Assembly: GCA_033851955.1 (NCBI GenBank)
Contig: JAWSVK010000020.1
Span: forward strand, 1-64,000
Length of the DNA stretch: 64,000 bases
DNA from: Profundibacter sp033851955
GTDB lineage: Bacteria > Pseudomonadota > Alphaproteobacteria > Rhodobacterales > Rhodobacteraceae
Direction of reading: 5' to 3'
Position numbers and translations under genes: made by a program. Every line of letters starts with the position of its first letter. Position 1 is the stretch's first letter. Positions 16,456 to 26,262 of this stretch are shown here, piece after piece. Below the pieces are notes generated by a model. It made no database searches, was not told the origin of the DNA, and saw nothing but the letters and a program-made list of their open reading frames with translations.

Positions 16456-17205
16456 CTAATCAAACAATGGTAACCCGTTTAGCGCCGATAAGGTGATAAT
16501 GAAATAGGCAACCACGCGGTAAAACCGTTCATACCCCGGCGCAAACAAGTAACCACCCAACAGATTGCCCAGCAAATACGGCAGCGACAGCATGACCCCT
16601 AAAAAAACGGCCGTGGTCACAATATATCCGTTCACCCCCAACACCGCGATCATAATCAGATCCGTCAGCAACAGATACACCATGATATTGGCGCGGATCA
16701 CCGCAGCCGAGAGCGCGCTGGCCATGTAGAGCATAATCACCGGAGGGCCGGGCAAACCGACGCTTCCAGCCAGCAATCCACCCAAAGCACCGGTGCCAAA
16801 AATCATATATTTGCGCAAAACCCCGTGGTACCGAATACCCGCTATAAGCAGGGCCAACAAGATGATCGAGATCAACGAAACCCCGTATCGAAACACTTCG
16901 GGCGCGATCAGCCCCAGCACCAAAACACCAAAAGGAACCGCCAGCAGCGTGCCCATGCATAGGCGCTGCACGTCCTTTGTGTGCATGATACGAATGGCTT
17001 TGGGGATATTGGGCAGCGGGCCGACCAAGTCCATAATCATCAAGGTTGTCAGCGCCTCAAACGGCGACAGGAACTGGCCCGCCACCGGCAAATAGACCAT
17101 CGCCGTGCCAAAGCCGGAAAAGCCGCGTATAATGCCTGCAACGCCCCCCGCCAGAACCAAAAACCAAAAGCCATCCAACACGACGACTTCGGCAAAGACC
17201 TGCAT
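16456..17205 (-). CDS. Sulfite exporter TauE/SafE family membrane protein
   Basis: 249 residues from the ATG at 17203-17205. Roughly seven to eight transmembrane helices, with the duplicated TauE/SafE features GIIRGFSGFGTAMVYLP (N-terminal half) and LLAGSVGLPGPPVIMLYM (C-terminal half). Members export sulfite, sulfoacetate or other small anions. It follows the secF stop with almost no gap. A second, different TauE/SafE protein is at 52553-53377. Substrate cannot be assigned. Confidence 0.85.
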   Translation of the reverse strand: MQVFAEVVVLDGFWFLVLAGGVAGIIRGFSGFGTAMVYLPVAGQFLSPFEALTTLMIMDLVGPLPNIPKAIRIMHTKDVQRLCMGTLLAVPFGVLVLGLIAPEVFRYGVSLISIILLALLIAGIRYHGVLRKYMIFGTGALGGLLAGSVGLPGPPVIMLYMASALSAAVIRANIMVYLLLTDLIMIAVLGVNGYIVTTAVFLGVMLSLPYLLGNLLGGYLFAPGYERFYRVVAYFIITLSALNGLPLFD

Positions 17206-17208
17206 CAA

Positions 17209-18174
17209 TTAGGCGTCGATATTGGCGTATTGGCCACCGGCTTCGGGATTTTGTTTGGACCAATCGCGTTTCACGCCGAACTTCAACAGGATGGCCGAAG
17301 CGATAAACACCGAGGAGTAGGTCCCGACAATCACGCCCCAAATCATCGCAAACACAAAGCCACGGATCACGTCGCCGCCCAGCACAAACAATGCCACCAA
17401 TGCGATCAATGTGGTGACCGAAGTCATCACGGTGCGCGACAGGGTTTCGTTGATCGACAGGTTCAGCACGTCCTTTAGGGACAGCTTTTTGAACTTGCGC
17501 AGGTTTTCACGCACCCGGTCAAACACCACCACTGTATCGTTCAAAGAATAGCCAACGATGGTCAGCAATGCCGCGATGATGGCAAGATCGAACTTGATCT
17601 GTACCAATGAAAATATGCCGATGGTCAGCACAACATCATGCACCAAGGCCGCGACGGCCCCGACCGAAAACTGCCACTCAAAGCGCAGCCAGATGTAAAA
17701 CAGCACCGCAAAGATCGCCGCGATCACCGCCTCGACCGCCGTCCAGACCAATTCGCCCGACACTTTGGGCCCAACCGATTCCACGGCTTCAAAGCTGATT
17801 GACGGCTCATACGCTTGTAAAACACCCTTGATTTTTGCAATGGTGGTGCTGGTCACCGACTCGTCACCCTCTTGGGCCTCAATGCGGATTTGCGTGACGT
17901 GCAGATCAGGTTTGATCGGATCAAACACTTCTGTGATCGAAACGTCGCCCAAATCCAGCGGCGCAATCGCATCGCGGTAAGCCCCAACATCAACGGTGAT
18001 GTCTGATTCCGTGCGGATCGTGGTGCCGCCCTTAAAATCGATGCCGTAGTTCAGGCCTTGCGTAAAGAACAGCACCAATGAGGCGACCATCAAAACTGCC
18101 GACAGCCCCATCGTCAGGGTCGAAGCGTTGAAGAAATTCCATTTGGTTTCTTGCGGTACAAGTTTCAGTCTCAT
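17209..18174 (-). CDS. secF: Protein translocase subunit SecF
   Basis: 321 residues from the ATG at 18172-18174. The periplasmic motif GIDFKGG (44-50), then six transmembrane helices with VGYSLNDTVVVFDRVRENL near helix 4, which is conserved for the proton-driven SecDF motor. It pulls preproteins from SecYEG on the periplasmic side. It begins 4 bases after the secD stop. Confidence 0.97.
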   Translation of the reverse strand: MRLKLVPQETKWNFFNASTLTMGLSAVLMVASLVLFFTQGLNYGIDFKGGTTIRTESDITVDVGAYRDAIAPLDLGDVSITEVFDPIKPDLHVTQIRIEAQEGDESVTSTTIAKIKGVLQAYEPSISFEAVESVGPKVSGELVWTAVEAVIAAIFAVLFYIWLRFEWQFSVGAVAALVHDVVLTIGIFSLVQIKFDLAIIAALLTIVGYSLNDTVVVFDRVRENLRKFKKLSLKDVLNLSINETLSRTVMTSVTTLIALVALFVLGGDVIRGFVFAMIWGVIVGTYSSVFIASAILLKFGVKRDWSKQNPEAGGQYANIDA

Positions 18175-18178
18175 GGTC

Positions 18179-19840
18179 TTATACCTCAATCGTTTTGGGA
18201 CGGCGGTATTCAAACCAGATCACAATGATCAACCGTGTGACAAATATCGCTGTAAAGACCGAGGTGATAATCCCCAACCCCAGCGTCACCGCAAATCCGC
18301 GCACGGGGCCGGACCCCATGACGAACAGGATAACGGCCGTGATAAACGTGGTGATGTTGGCGTCCAAAATCGCGCTCAGCGCTTTTTCATAGCCCAGCTC
18401 AATCGCGCGGGCCGGACCTTTGGCTGATTTCAGCTCTTCTTTGATACGCTCAAAGATCAGCACATTGGCGTCCACCGCCATACCAACCGTCAACACGATC
18501 CCCGCGATGCCGGGCAGCGTTAACGTGGCACCGATCATCGACAACAGACCAAAGATCAGCGCGACGTTGATGATCAAGGCAATATCGGCGAACAGGCCGA
18601 ACAACCCGTATGACAGCACCATAAACACCAGCACCCCGATGGCAGCTATGATCGCCGCGATCTTGCCAGCGTCGATGCTGTCTTGGCCAAGCTCCGGCCC
18701 GATGGTGCGTTCTTCTAGGAAATTCATCTTGGCAGGCAAGGCCCCTGCCCGCAGCAACACGGCCAGATTGGTTGTTTCCTCAACGGAAAAATTGCCCGTG
18801 ATAATGCCTGATCCGCCAGATATGTGGCTTTGGATGGTTGGGGCTGAAATCACCTTACTGTCCAGCACAATCGCAAAAGGCGAGCCTATGTTCTCAGCGG
18901 TATAATTGCCAAACTTACGGCCCCCCGCAGGGTTAAAGCGAAAGCTCACCGCAGGTTGGCCGTTTTGGTCAAACGTCGGTTGCGCATCAACCAGTTCTTC
19001 GCCAGTGACCACGGGCAATTCTTCGACGATGTAAAACAGCCCCTCTTGATCCAGAGATGGGATCAATTCATTGCGCGCACCCGCTGCGGTCTGTGGGTCA
19101 CGGGTTTGGCCAACGACAGGTTTGAACTCCAGTTTGGCGGTTGATCCCAGCAGGTCTTTCAACTCTTGCGCCGAGCCAAGACCAGGCACTTGGATCAAAA
19201 TCCGGTTGGTGCCTTGGCGCTGGATGGTTGGCTCGCGGGTGCCGACTTCGTCCACACGGCGGCGGATAATTTCCAGTGAACGTGCGATGGTCAACTCGTC
19301 ACTGACCAGCTTTTCAGCATCCGACAGCACCATGGTGATCACGTCACCATTCCCGTCAAATTCCAAATCCATCGAGCCAACACCAGACAGGCTGGTCACG
19401 GGTTGCGCCAAACCGCGCACCAGTGTCAGCGCTTGCGACATGACCTCGGGGTTTGCAATGCGCACCCGCAACTCATCAATTGGCGAGTCCAGACGGCGCA
19501 CCGCCCCGACCACATCGCGCTCAGCACGCAACACATCGCGCACCGTGGGCCACATGCCTTTGACACGCGACTCGTAAACATCAGACACCTGAACTTCGGC
19601 CAGCAAATGTGCCCCGCCGCGCAGATCCAACCCCAGATTAACCAGACCAGACGGCAGATAATCCGGCCAAAGCGCCGCATCCGCAACCCGTTCAGGCGTG
19701 CTGCCCTTTTCCACAATCTCGACAACAGCGTCATTGCTGGTTTCAACACGGGTGTAGAACCCGTTGGGCAGCGCCATCAACAGGCCAAGTGCAACCAGCC
19801 CCCAAATGACGATGCGCTTCCAAAGATCAATTTGCAGCAT
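18179..19840 (-). CDS. secD: Protein translocase subunit SecD
   Basis: 553 residues. First transmembrane helix at about 9-27, the signature LGLDLRGGAHLL (69-80), a large periplasmic P1 domain, then five C-terminal helices with GMAVDANVLIFERIKEEL. It acts with SecF and YajC at the Sec translocon. Length is normal for alphaproteobacteria. It is the second gene of the yajC-secD-secF operon. Confidence 0.97.
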   Translation of the reverse strand: MLQIDLWKRIVIWGLVALGLLMALPNGFYTRVETSNDAVVEIVEKGSTPERVADAALWPDYLPSGLVNLGLDLRGGAHLLAEVQVSDVYESRVKGMWPTVRDVLRAERDVVGAVRRLDSPIDELRVRIANPEVMSQALTLVRGLAQPVTSLSGVGSMDLEFDGNGDVITMVLSDAEKLVSDELTIARSLEIIRRRVDEVGTREPTIQRQGTNRILIQVPGLGSAQELKDLLGSTAKLEFKPVVGQTRDPQTAAGARNELIPSLDQEGLFYIVEELPVVTGEELVDAQPTFDQNGQPAVSFRFNPAGGRKFGNYTAENIGSPFAIVLDSKVISAPTIQSHISGGSGIITGNFSVEETTNLAVLLRAGALPAKMNFLEERTIGPELGQDSIDAGKIAAIIAAIGVLVFMVLSYGLFGLFADIALIINVALIFGLLSMIGATLTLPGIAGIVLTVGMAVDANVLIFERIKEELKSAKGPARAIELGYEKALSAILDANITTFITAVILFVMGSGPVRGFAVTLGLGIITSVFTAIFVTRLIIVIWFEYRRPKTIEV

Positions 19841-19885
19841 TATGTGCCTGTATCCTAAGTTTAGGGTCGTCCAGCTTAAGGGACG

Positions 19886-20218
19886 TTATTTATTGTCGTT
19901 TGCTGGCTCTGTTTTGTTCAGAACTTGGGCGATGGTCGACTGAACAACCCGCACCTTAACGTCTTTGGCGATTTCAATTTCGATTTCGCCAGCATCTTTG
20001 ACCTTGGTCACTTTGCCAATCACCCCGCCCTGGGTGACCACTTGATCACCGCGACGTAGGGCAGCGACCATAGCCTGATGGTCTTTCACCTTCTTTTGCT
20101 GCGGACGGATCAGCAGGAAATACATGATCGCGACAATCAAGATCAGCGGCAGGAATGAGCCAAGAGCTCCCATGCCGCCAGCTCCGGCGGCTTGTGCGTA
20201 TGCGGGTGTTACAAACAT
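19886..20218 (-). CDS. yajC: Preprotein translocase subunit YajC
   Basis: 110 residues: one transmembrane helix (about 20-39) with the motif YFLLIRPQQKK immediately after, then a small domain containing GDQVVTQGGVIGKV. It is an accessory subunit of SecDF. It is the first gene of the operon; a divergent promoter region shared with serS lies in 20219-20394. Confidence 0.95.
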   Translation of the reverse strand: MFVTPAYAQAAGAGGMGALGSFLPLILIVAIMYFLLIRPQQKKVKDHQAMVAALRRGDQVVTQGGVIGKVTKVKDAGEIEIEIAKDVKVRVVQSTIAQVLNKTEPANDNK

Positions 20219-20394
20219 ATCATCGTCCTTTGTGTTAAATCACAGGCGCATGTCGCCCATAGTGTTGGCGCGCACCCTATATGTGGCCTATTTGCTTGGC
20301 AAGACGCGAAGACCTGCAAATCAAGACTTCAAAGCTGTGTCGATCAGTGGCATATGGGGGGTGCAAAGTGACATTCAATCAGGAAGCCAGCAAA

Positions 20395-21687
20395 ATGCAC
20401 GATATTAAATCGATCCGCGAAAACCCCGAAGTCTTTGATGCTGCCATGGCGCGGCGCGGGCTGTCCGGTATTTCCGCAGAGGTTCTGGCCATTGACACGG
20501 CACGCCGTGGCGCGATTGCCTTGGCTGAGGCGGCCCTGACCGAGCGCAACGCGGCCTCTAAATTGGTGGGTGCCGCCAAAGCCAGCGGTGACGAGGCCGA
20601 GTTCGAGCGCCTGCGTGCGCTGGTCGGTGATAAGAAAGCCGAGATCGCCACGTTAGAAGAAGAAGCCAAAGCCAAAGACGATGCCTTGCGCGATATGCTG
20701 GCCCGCATTCCCAACACGCCCTACGACGACACGCCCGAAGGCGCGGATGAGGACGACAATGTCGAGGTCCACAAATGGGGCGAACCCCGCGCGATGGATT
20801 TCAAACCTGTCGAGCATTTCGAAATCAAAGCCGTGGCCCCCCAAATGGATTTTGGCACCGCTGCCAAGATATCCGGCGCCCGCTTTGTCGTTCTATCGGG
20901 CACCGTCGCCCGCCTGCACCGCGCACTCGCGCAGTTCATGATCGACACCCATGTCGATGAAAACGGGCTGACCGAAATGAACGTGCCGGTTTTGGTACGT
21001 GATGAGGCCATGTATGGCACCGATAAACTGCCGAAATTCGGCGATGACAGCTATCAAACCACCAATGGCTGGTGGCTGGTGCCGACAGCAGAAGTGCCAC
21101 TGACCTACTCTGTTTCAGGCGACGTGGTCGATGAGGCGACCCTGCCCCGCCGCATGGTTGCACATACGCTGTGCTTTCGCTCCGAAGCTGGGTCGGCTGG
21201 CCGCGACACATCTGGCATGCTGCGCCAACATCAGTTTGAAAAAGTCGAAATGGTTTCGATCACCCATCCCGATCACAGCCGCGCGGAACTGGACCGGATG
21301 ACCGATTGCGCCCAAGGTATCCTTGAGAAATTGGGCCTGCCGTACCGTACCGTGGTGCTGTGCACGGGCGACATGGGCTTTGGCGCGCGGCGCACCCATG
21401 ACATCGAAGTCTGGTTACCGGGGCAAAACGCTTACCGCGAGATCAGCTCGGTTTCGGTTTGTGGTGATTTCCAAGCCCGCCGGATGAACGCCCGCTTCAA
21501 ACCCGAAGGCGGCGGCAAACCGGCGTTCCTGCATACCCTAAACGGCTCGGGCCTTGCAGTTGGGCGTTGCTTGATTGCGGTGCTGGAAAACGGCCAAAAC
21601 GAAGATGGCTCAGTCACTTTGCCCGACGTTTTGCACAGCTATCTCGGCGGCAAGACCATGATCAGCGCCGCCGGCGCGCTGGCCTAA
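20395..21687 (+). CDS. serS: Seryl-tRNA synthetase
   Basis: 430 residues from the ATG at 20395 with AGGAAG upstream. An N-terminal coiled-coil arm (about 28-105) binds the long variable arm of tRNA-Ser. The class II catalytic core includes motif 2 (CFRSEAGSAGRDTSGMLRQH) and motif 3 (GSGLAVGRCLIAVLENGQ). It charges serine onto tRNA-Ser and tRNA-Sec. The last 78 bases overlap the end of the convergent desaturase gene. Confidence 0.98.
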   Translation: MHDIKSIRENPEVFDAAMARRGLSGISAEVLAIDTARRGAIALAEAALTERNAASKLVGAAKASGDEAEFERLRALVGDKKAEIATLEEEAKAKDDALRDMLARIPNTPYDDTPEGADEDDNVEVHKWGEPRAMDFKPVEHFEIKAVAPQMDFGTAAKISGARFVVLSGTVARLHRALAQFMIDTHVDENGLTEMNVPVLVRDEAMYGTDKLPKFGDDSYQTTNGWWLVPTAEVPLTYSVSGDVVDEATLPRRMVAHTLCFRSEAGSAGRDTSGMLRQHQFEKVEMVSITHPDHSRAELDRMTDCAQGILEKLGLPYRTVVLCTGDMGFGARRTHDIEVWLPGQNAYREISSVSVCGDFQARRMNARFKPEGGGKPAFLHTLNGSGLAVGRCLIAVLENGQNEDGSVTLPDVLHSYLGGKTMISAAGALA

Positions 21688-22650
21688 CGAGATCCTAAGG
21701 GGCGGGAATGTCACCATCTTATTGACGTCCTCGTCCCACAGCTTCCATCGCAAACAACCCATCCCCTCAATAAACCCGATCTTGCGCGAGTCTAACAAAT
21801 GCTCGACCGCCTCAAAGCATTCGCCCAGCCGATAGCAGGGAATGTTGGCATTGAGGTGATGCAAATCGTGGTAGGCGATATTGACGGTTAGAAAGTTGTA
21901 AACCCGACCAAAATCCAAAACCGCCGAAGATCGCAACGCCGCGACAGAAAAATCGTGATCTGGCTTGCGCTCCCAATACATATCCTCAAAATTATGCTGG
22001 ATATAGGGGATCATCGCCCCAATAAAACCACCGATGACAATGCAGCCCCCCAACACGCCTAACGCGGTCAGCCCAAACAACGCATAAAGGCTCCAAAGGT
22101 ATAGCCCAATCGCAACATTAGTGATCATAACGTCCCAAATCCCTGTTTTTATGCTATTTTTGGGAAACCGGTATTGGATGATATAAACAAACACAGGGCC
22201 GATGCAAAACAGGATCAGCGGCGAACGATACACTCGATACCCGAGCTGCTTCCAAATTGGGGCGGCGCGGTATTCGGCCAATGTCATCGTATAAATGTCA
22301 CCCGCATCACGGTGATCCAGATTGCCAATGTGGGTGTGATGCTGGTTGTGATTATACTTGGTGGCGTTGTAGGGCGCAAAGGTAAACGGAGCCATCAGGC
22401 GCCCCGCCGCATCATTCAACCGCCGCGTCGTGAACAATGATCCATGGCCGCAATCATGTTGCAACATGTAAAGGCGGATAGCGGCAAAGGCGACAGCAAT
22501 ACTAAACGGCACCAATAAATACCACGTGTTTGCGTAACGGATCGCCAACCCCAACATGCCAAAATAAGCGGCCATCGTACCAATGGTATTTAAGACAGCG
22601 ATCCTATTACAGCGCGTCGTATAACCACGTGAAATTTCCCGAACGTCCAT
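21610..22650 (-). CDS. Membrane fatty acid desaturase
   Basis: 346 residues from the ATG at 22648-22650. The three histidine boxes for the di-iron centre are HDCGH (65-69), HNQHH (101-105) and HDLHH (261-265), separated by paired transmembrane helices as in acyl-lipid and acyl-CoA desaturases. It introduces a double bond into membrane fatty acids; position specificity is not deducible. The last 25 residues or so are encoded antisense to the serS end and look unconstrained (QRAGGADHGLAAEIAV), suggesting a lost earlier stop. Confidence 0.88.
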   Translation of the reverse strand: MDVREISRGYTTRCNRIAVLNTIGTMAAYFGMLGLAIRYANTWYLLVPFSIAVAFAAIRLYMLQHDCGHGSLFTTRRLNDAAGRLMAPFTFAPYNATKYNHNQHHTHIGNLDHRDAGDIYTMTLAEYRAAPIWKQLGYRVYRSPLILFCIGPVFVYIIQYRFPKNSIKTGIWDVMITNVAIGLYLWSLYALFGLTALGVLGGCIVIGGFIGAMIPYIQHNFEDMYWERKPDHDFSVAALRSSAVLDFGRVYNFLTVNIAYHDLHHLNANIPCYRLGECFEAVEHLLDSRKIGFIEGMGCLRWKLWDEDVNKMVTFPPLRISLGQRAGGADHGLAAEIAVQNVGQSD

Positions 22651-22770
22651 TTTCAATGTCTCTTGGTAGGTAAAAATCATAAGCAAAAAAACTTGTATTC
22701 ACTCTGTCAAATTCCACAGCGGCAGGCAATACGATTGGCGGAACAAATATGTTGCCCCATGCGCCAGCGA

Positions 22771-22813
22771 CTCGGGGCTTGTCCCCGAGAGAAATCAGCG
22801 CCGCGTTAGCGGC
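22771..22813. other. Pair of adjacent hairpins
   Basis: CTCGGGG/CCCCGAG (22771-22789, 5-base loop) is followed by GCCGC/GCGGC (22800-22813, loop GTTA) and then TCCTTTTCCC. They lie between the lipoprotein gene and the desaturase gene. They could end leftward transcription from the lipoprotein gene, although no U-run follows in that direction. Confidence 0.4.
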
Positions 22814-22828
22814 TCCTTTTCCCTCCAT

Positions 22829-23248
22829 TTAGGATCCGAATGTGGTATTGGCCTTTTCTAACAAAATCTCGGCCAATGTGTGTTTTACATAAGTAATTGC
22901 GCCCTTTCGGGTGGTGAAAGCACTCCAACTGCCACCTAAATCTTTGCAGGTCTGCCACTCGGCCGATGTGAATCCACTGCTCATCGAAACCGAATGTGCC
23001 TTGCCACTGCAAAACGCGACAATCCCCGCGGCACGGCCAGCAAAAATCGTTTGGACAGTGATACCGTCGCCCCGCATCTCGCCAGCCGCAATCGTTCCCG
23101 GTCCGACTTCACCTGCCATGACAAAGGGTTTGGGCAGTTTGGTTTCCATGACTCTGTTCGCAGGGGGCATTGTGGCGACAGGCGTCGCGGTTTCCACACA
23201 CCCCGTAAGCAAAACAGCTGTCGAAAACACAAAACCAAAACGCTTCAT
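22829..23248 (-). CDS. Putative lipoprotein
   Basis: 139 residues from the ATG at 23246-23248, with AAGGA as Shine-Dalgarno. The signal sequence ends in the lipobox LLTGC (Cys17). The mature part has VGPGTIAAGEMRGDGITVQTIF and two cysteines (FCSGKAHSVS and WQTCKDLGG) that may pair. I do not recognise a family. It is likely anchored in the inner or outer membrane, facing the periplasm. It lies between der and the desaturase gene, with separate spacing. Confidence 0.75.
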   Translation of the reverse strand: MKRFGFVFSTAVLLTGCVETATPVATMPPANRVMETKLPKPFVMAGEVGPGTIAAGEMRGDGITVQTIFAGRAAGIVAFCSGKAHSVSMSSGFTSAEWQTCKDLGGSWSAFTTRKGAITYVKHTLAEILLEKANTTFGS

Positions 23249-23343
23249 TAAAAAATCCTTACAAAACTGAAAAAGTAATATGCCAAAGCTATAGCGCCGC
23301 ACGACGCACAGGCAAAGTAAGGATATCCTGACCTGGGGTAAGC

Positions 23344-24798
23344 CTATGAATGCGACGGCTTGTCCAAATGCTTGCGCAGGCGGCTGGGGGTCGCCTTTTT
23401 CTTGTTTTTATAAGGGTTGGATTCGGCCTGAGAGCGCATCCACAGCCGGATTGGCGTGCCCGGCATGTCAAAACCTTCGCGCAACCCGTTCACCAGATAG
23501 CGTGAATAGGAGGCGGGCAGTTTTTCAGGCATTGAACACATCACAACAAAGCCCGGCGGACGGGTTTTTGCTTGGGTCATATAACGCAGCTTGATCCGGC
23601 GACCCGCAGGCGCGGGCGGCGGGTGCGCTTCGACCATATCAATCAGCCAGCGGTTCAGCTGGGCCGTGGTCACCCGACGGTTCCAAACCTCATGCGCCTT
23701 CATCACGGCCTCTTGCAAACGGTTCAACCCCTTGCCGGTTTTGGCCGACACCGTCACCAAGGGCGCGCCGCGCAGCTGTGGCAACAACCGTTCAAACGAT
23801 TCTCGCAAGTCTTTGAGTTTCTTTTGTTTATTCTTCTCGACATCCCATTTGTTGACCGCCAGAACCACCGCACGGCCCTCGCGTTCAGCCAAATCGGCGA
23901 TCCGAAGATCTTGTTGCTCAAACGGAATTTCAGCGTCGATCAAAACGATCACCACCTCGGCGAATTTCACCGCTCGCAAACCATCCGACACCGACAGTTT
24001 TTCCAGCTTTTCCTGAACCCGTGCTTTTTTGCGCATGCCGGCGGTGTCAAACATCCGGATCGGCACGCCGTCCCATTCCATCTGCACCGAAATCGCATCA
24101 CGGGTGATGCCAGCCTCTGGCCCCGTCAATAAACGGTCTTCGCCCAACATCTGGTTCACAAGCGTGGATTTACCCGCATTCGGGCGGCCAACAACGGCGA
24201 TCTGCAAAGGTTTCTCGCGGGTCGGCACGCGTGGCGCATCCGGATCTTCTTCGTTGATATCAACGTCGACTTCGGGCGCGTCATTGGCGGCTTTCTCATC
24301 AAACGCATCGGCCAGCGGCATCAGGATCGACAACAATTCGCTCATGCCCTCACCGTGTTCCGCCGACAGGCGCAATGGCTCGCCAAGACCCAAGGAGTAG
24401 GCCTCAATCACGCCAGCATCCGCGGCGCGTCCCTCGCCCTTGTTGGCGGCGACGATCACATGTTTGGCGCGTTTACGTAGCAATTCTGCGAAAAATTCAT
24501 CGGTTGGGTTCACCCCGACCCGCGCATCAATCATGAACAGACAAATGTCCGCCATATCAACCGCGCGTTCGGTCAATTTACGCATCCGCCCCTGCAGGCT
24601 TTCGTCGGTGGCTTCTTCCAGCCCCGCCGTGTCGATCACCGTAAAGCGCAGATCGCCCAGACGCGCCGCACCCTCGCGCAAATCGCGCGTTACACCGGGT
24701 TGGTCGTCGACCAAGGCCAGTTTTTTGCCCACAAGGCGGTTGAATAAGGTGGATTTGCCCACATTCGGGCGCCCCACTATGGCGAGTGTAAAGCTCAT
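23344..24798 (-). CDS. der: Ribosome biogenesis GTPase Der (EngA)
   Basis: 484 residues with two tandem GTPase domains: P-loops GRPNVGKST (9-17) and GRPNAGKST (204-212), G3 DTAGL and DTAGM, and G4 NKWD in the second domain. The first domain has NKGEG in place of NKxD, a variation usual in alphaproteobacterial Der. A C-terminal KH-like domain follows, ending in a basic tail (KNKKKATPSRLRKH). It acts in 50S subunit maturation. It is downstream of bamB, the same neighbour relation as in enterobacteria. Confidence 0.97.
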   Translation of the reverse strand: MSFTLAIVGRPNVGKSTLFNRLVGKKLALVDDQPGVTRDLREGAARLGDLRFTVIDTAGLEEATDESLQGRMRKLTERAVDMADICLFMIDARVGVNPTDEFFAELLRKRAKHVIVAANKGEGRAADAGVIEAYSLGLGEPLRLSAEHGEGMSELLSILMPLADAFDEKAANDAPEVDVDINEEDPDAPRVPTREKPLQIAVVGRPNAGKSTLVNQMLGEDRLLTGPEAGITRDAISVQMEWDGVPIRMFDTAGMRKKARVQEKLEKLSVSDGLRAVKFAEVVIVLIDAEIPFEQQDLRIADLAEREGRAVVLAVNKWDVEKNKQKKLKDLRESFERLLPQLRGAPLVTVSAKTGKGLNRLQEAVMKAHEVWNRRVTTAQLNRWLIDMVEAHPPPAPAGRRIKLRYMTQAKTRPPGFVVMCSMPEKLPASYSRYLVNGLREGFDMPGTPIRLWMRSQAESNPYKNKKKATPSRLRKHLDKPSHS

Positions 24799-24847
24799 CT
24801 TTTGCTCCGGCGATCAATCAAGTCGCTTGCGATACAGCAAACTTCGC

Positions 24848-26182
24848 CTAACGGAAAGCGTGAAGTTGCCCTTTGGTTGACACCACATACATAACACCGC
24901 CGACAATCACCGGATTTGTGGTCGCCCCACCCGATATTTCTACCGAGCTGAGCAGCGATCCATCAACCGGACTGAACGAGCGGATGAGCCCGTCACTGCC
25001 TGCCACAATCAAACGGCCACCGGCCAAAACAGGGCCGTAATGGGCATAGACGGCCTTGCGGCGACGTGGTTTGTCTTTGGTGTAGTAAGGCATATCAACG
25101 GCCCAGATCGTCTCGCCTGTGGCGTCATCAAGACGCACCAGCTTGGCCTCATCCGAGACCAAGAAAACCGATCCGCCGGTTGGCCAAACAGGGCTATAGG
25201 CCCCTTCTTTGGCAGTCCAGATGCGCTCGCCACTGGCCATATCCAGCGCCACAACGCGCCCAGACTGGCTGCCAGCGTAAACCACACCGTTGCTGATCAC
25301 AGGATCACCCGTGATGTCAGTGATCCCTGCATAGGCGCGGCCACGGCGTTTGCCCGACACCGATGAGGCCCATGTGCGCACGCCACCTTGGCGAAATGCA
25401 GCGATCAATTCGCCCGATCCAAACGGGAAAATCGCAAATTTGTCAGCCACAGCCGGCGCTGTGCCCCCGACCATAACAGAGGTCGTTGGTGAGCCTGGTA
25501 ATTGCCATTTGATCCGGCCATCCGCGGCGTTGATCGCCCATGCGCGACTGTCACGCGAGGTGACATAGACAATGCCCCCGCGCACTGTGGGCGCACCCGT
25601 GGCGGCTGATTCCAGCTTTTGCACCCAGCGCTCGGCGCCAGTGGTCACGTCCATCGCCACCAAAGCCCCAAAGCCGGTTGTGGCGTATACTGTGTTGCCC
25701 TCGACCGCCAAACCGCCGCCTGAAGCGTCGCCAGACTTGTCAGTGGCAGGCGTTAAATCATGGGACCAAATCGCGGCCCCAGCCGTTGAATGCGCCATCA
25801 CACGTGCCTGTGCGTCCAGCGTAAAAATACGACCAGCCGAAATGACAGGATCAGCCGTGATCCGCGCTTTACGGTTCTCGCCAGAGCCAATGGAGGTGCT
25901 CCAGATATGTGTCAGGCTTTTTGATAGGGATGGATGCACAATACGATGCTCAGGAGAGCCATTACGATGTGTCCAAGCCGCGTGGTTAACCATGGCGGGT
26001 AAGGCGATCGGAACCGCACGGTTCACCGCACCATCGGCAACAGGCGTCGTCGTCGCATCGGTGGCGTCCTGCAACAATGGGGTGCGTAAATCGAGACGCT
26101 CGCCTTGCAGGATCACTTCTTTGGTACAGCCAACAAGCAGGCCAGCCATGGCCATTCCGGCAATCACATGGGTCAACTTCAT
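24848..26182 (-). CDS. bamB: Outer membrane assembly lipoprotein BamB-like (PQQ-type beta-propeller)
   Basis: 444 residues from the ATG at 26180-26182; the frame's upstream extension lacks signal-peptide character. Lipobox LLVGC (Cys19). The mature protein has repeated beta-propeller blades with W-containing motifs (GAAIWSHDL, GAERWVQKL, GRIKWQLPG, GERIWTAKEG, GETIWAVDM). BamB helps the BamA complex insert outer-membrane beta-barrels. Position between a YfgM-like gene and der matches the yfgM-bamB-der order of other proteobacteria. Confidence 0.9.
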   Translation of the reverse strand: MKLTHVIAGMAMAGLLVGCTKEVILQGERLDLRTPLLQDATDATTTPVADGAVNRAVPIALPAMVNHAAWTHRNGSPEHRIVHPSLSKSLTHIWSTSIGSGENRKARITADPVISAGRIFTLDAQARVMAHSTAGAAIWSHDLTPATDKSGDASGGGLAVEGNTVYATTGFGALVAMDVTTGAERWVQKLESAATGAPTVRGGIVYVTSRDSRAWAINAADGRIKWQLPGSPTTSVMVGGTAPAVADKFAIFPFGSGELIAAFRQGGVRTWASSVSGKRRGRAYAGITDITGDPVISNGVVYAGSQSGRVVALDMASGERIWTAKEGAYSPVWPTGGSVFLVSDEAKLVRLDDATGETIWAVDMPYYTKDKPRRRKAVYAHYGPVLAGGRLIVAGSDGLIRSFSPVDGSLLSSVEISGGATTNPVIVGGVMYVVSTKGQLHAFR

Positions 26183-26262
26183 GGCTTTTGCACCTTTTTG
26201 TAGCTTATTTTGCTCGTTCTTGCGTTCATCATTTATCACGCCAGCCCCTTAATGCCCCGAAT

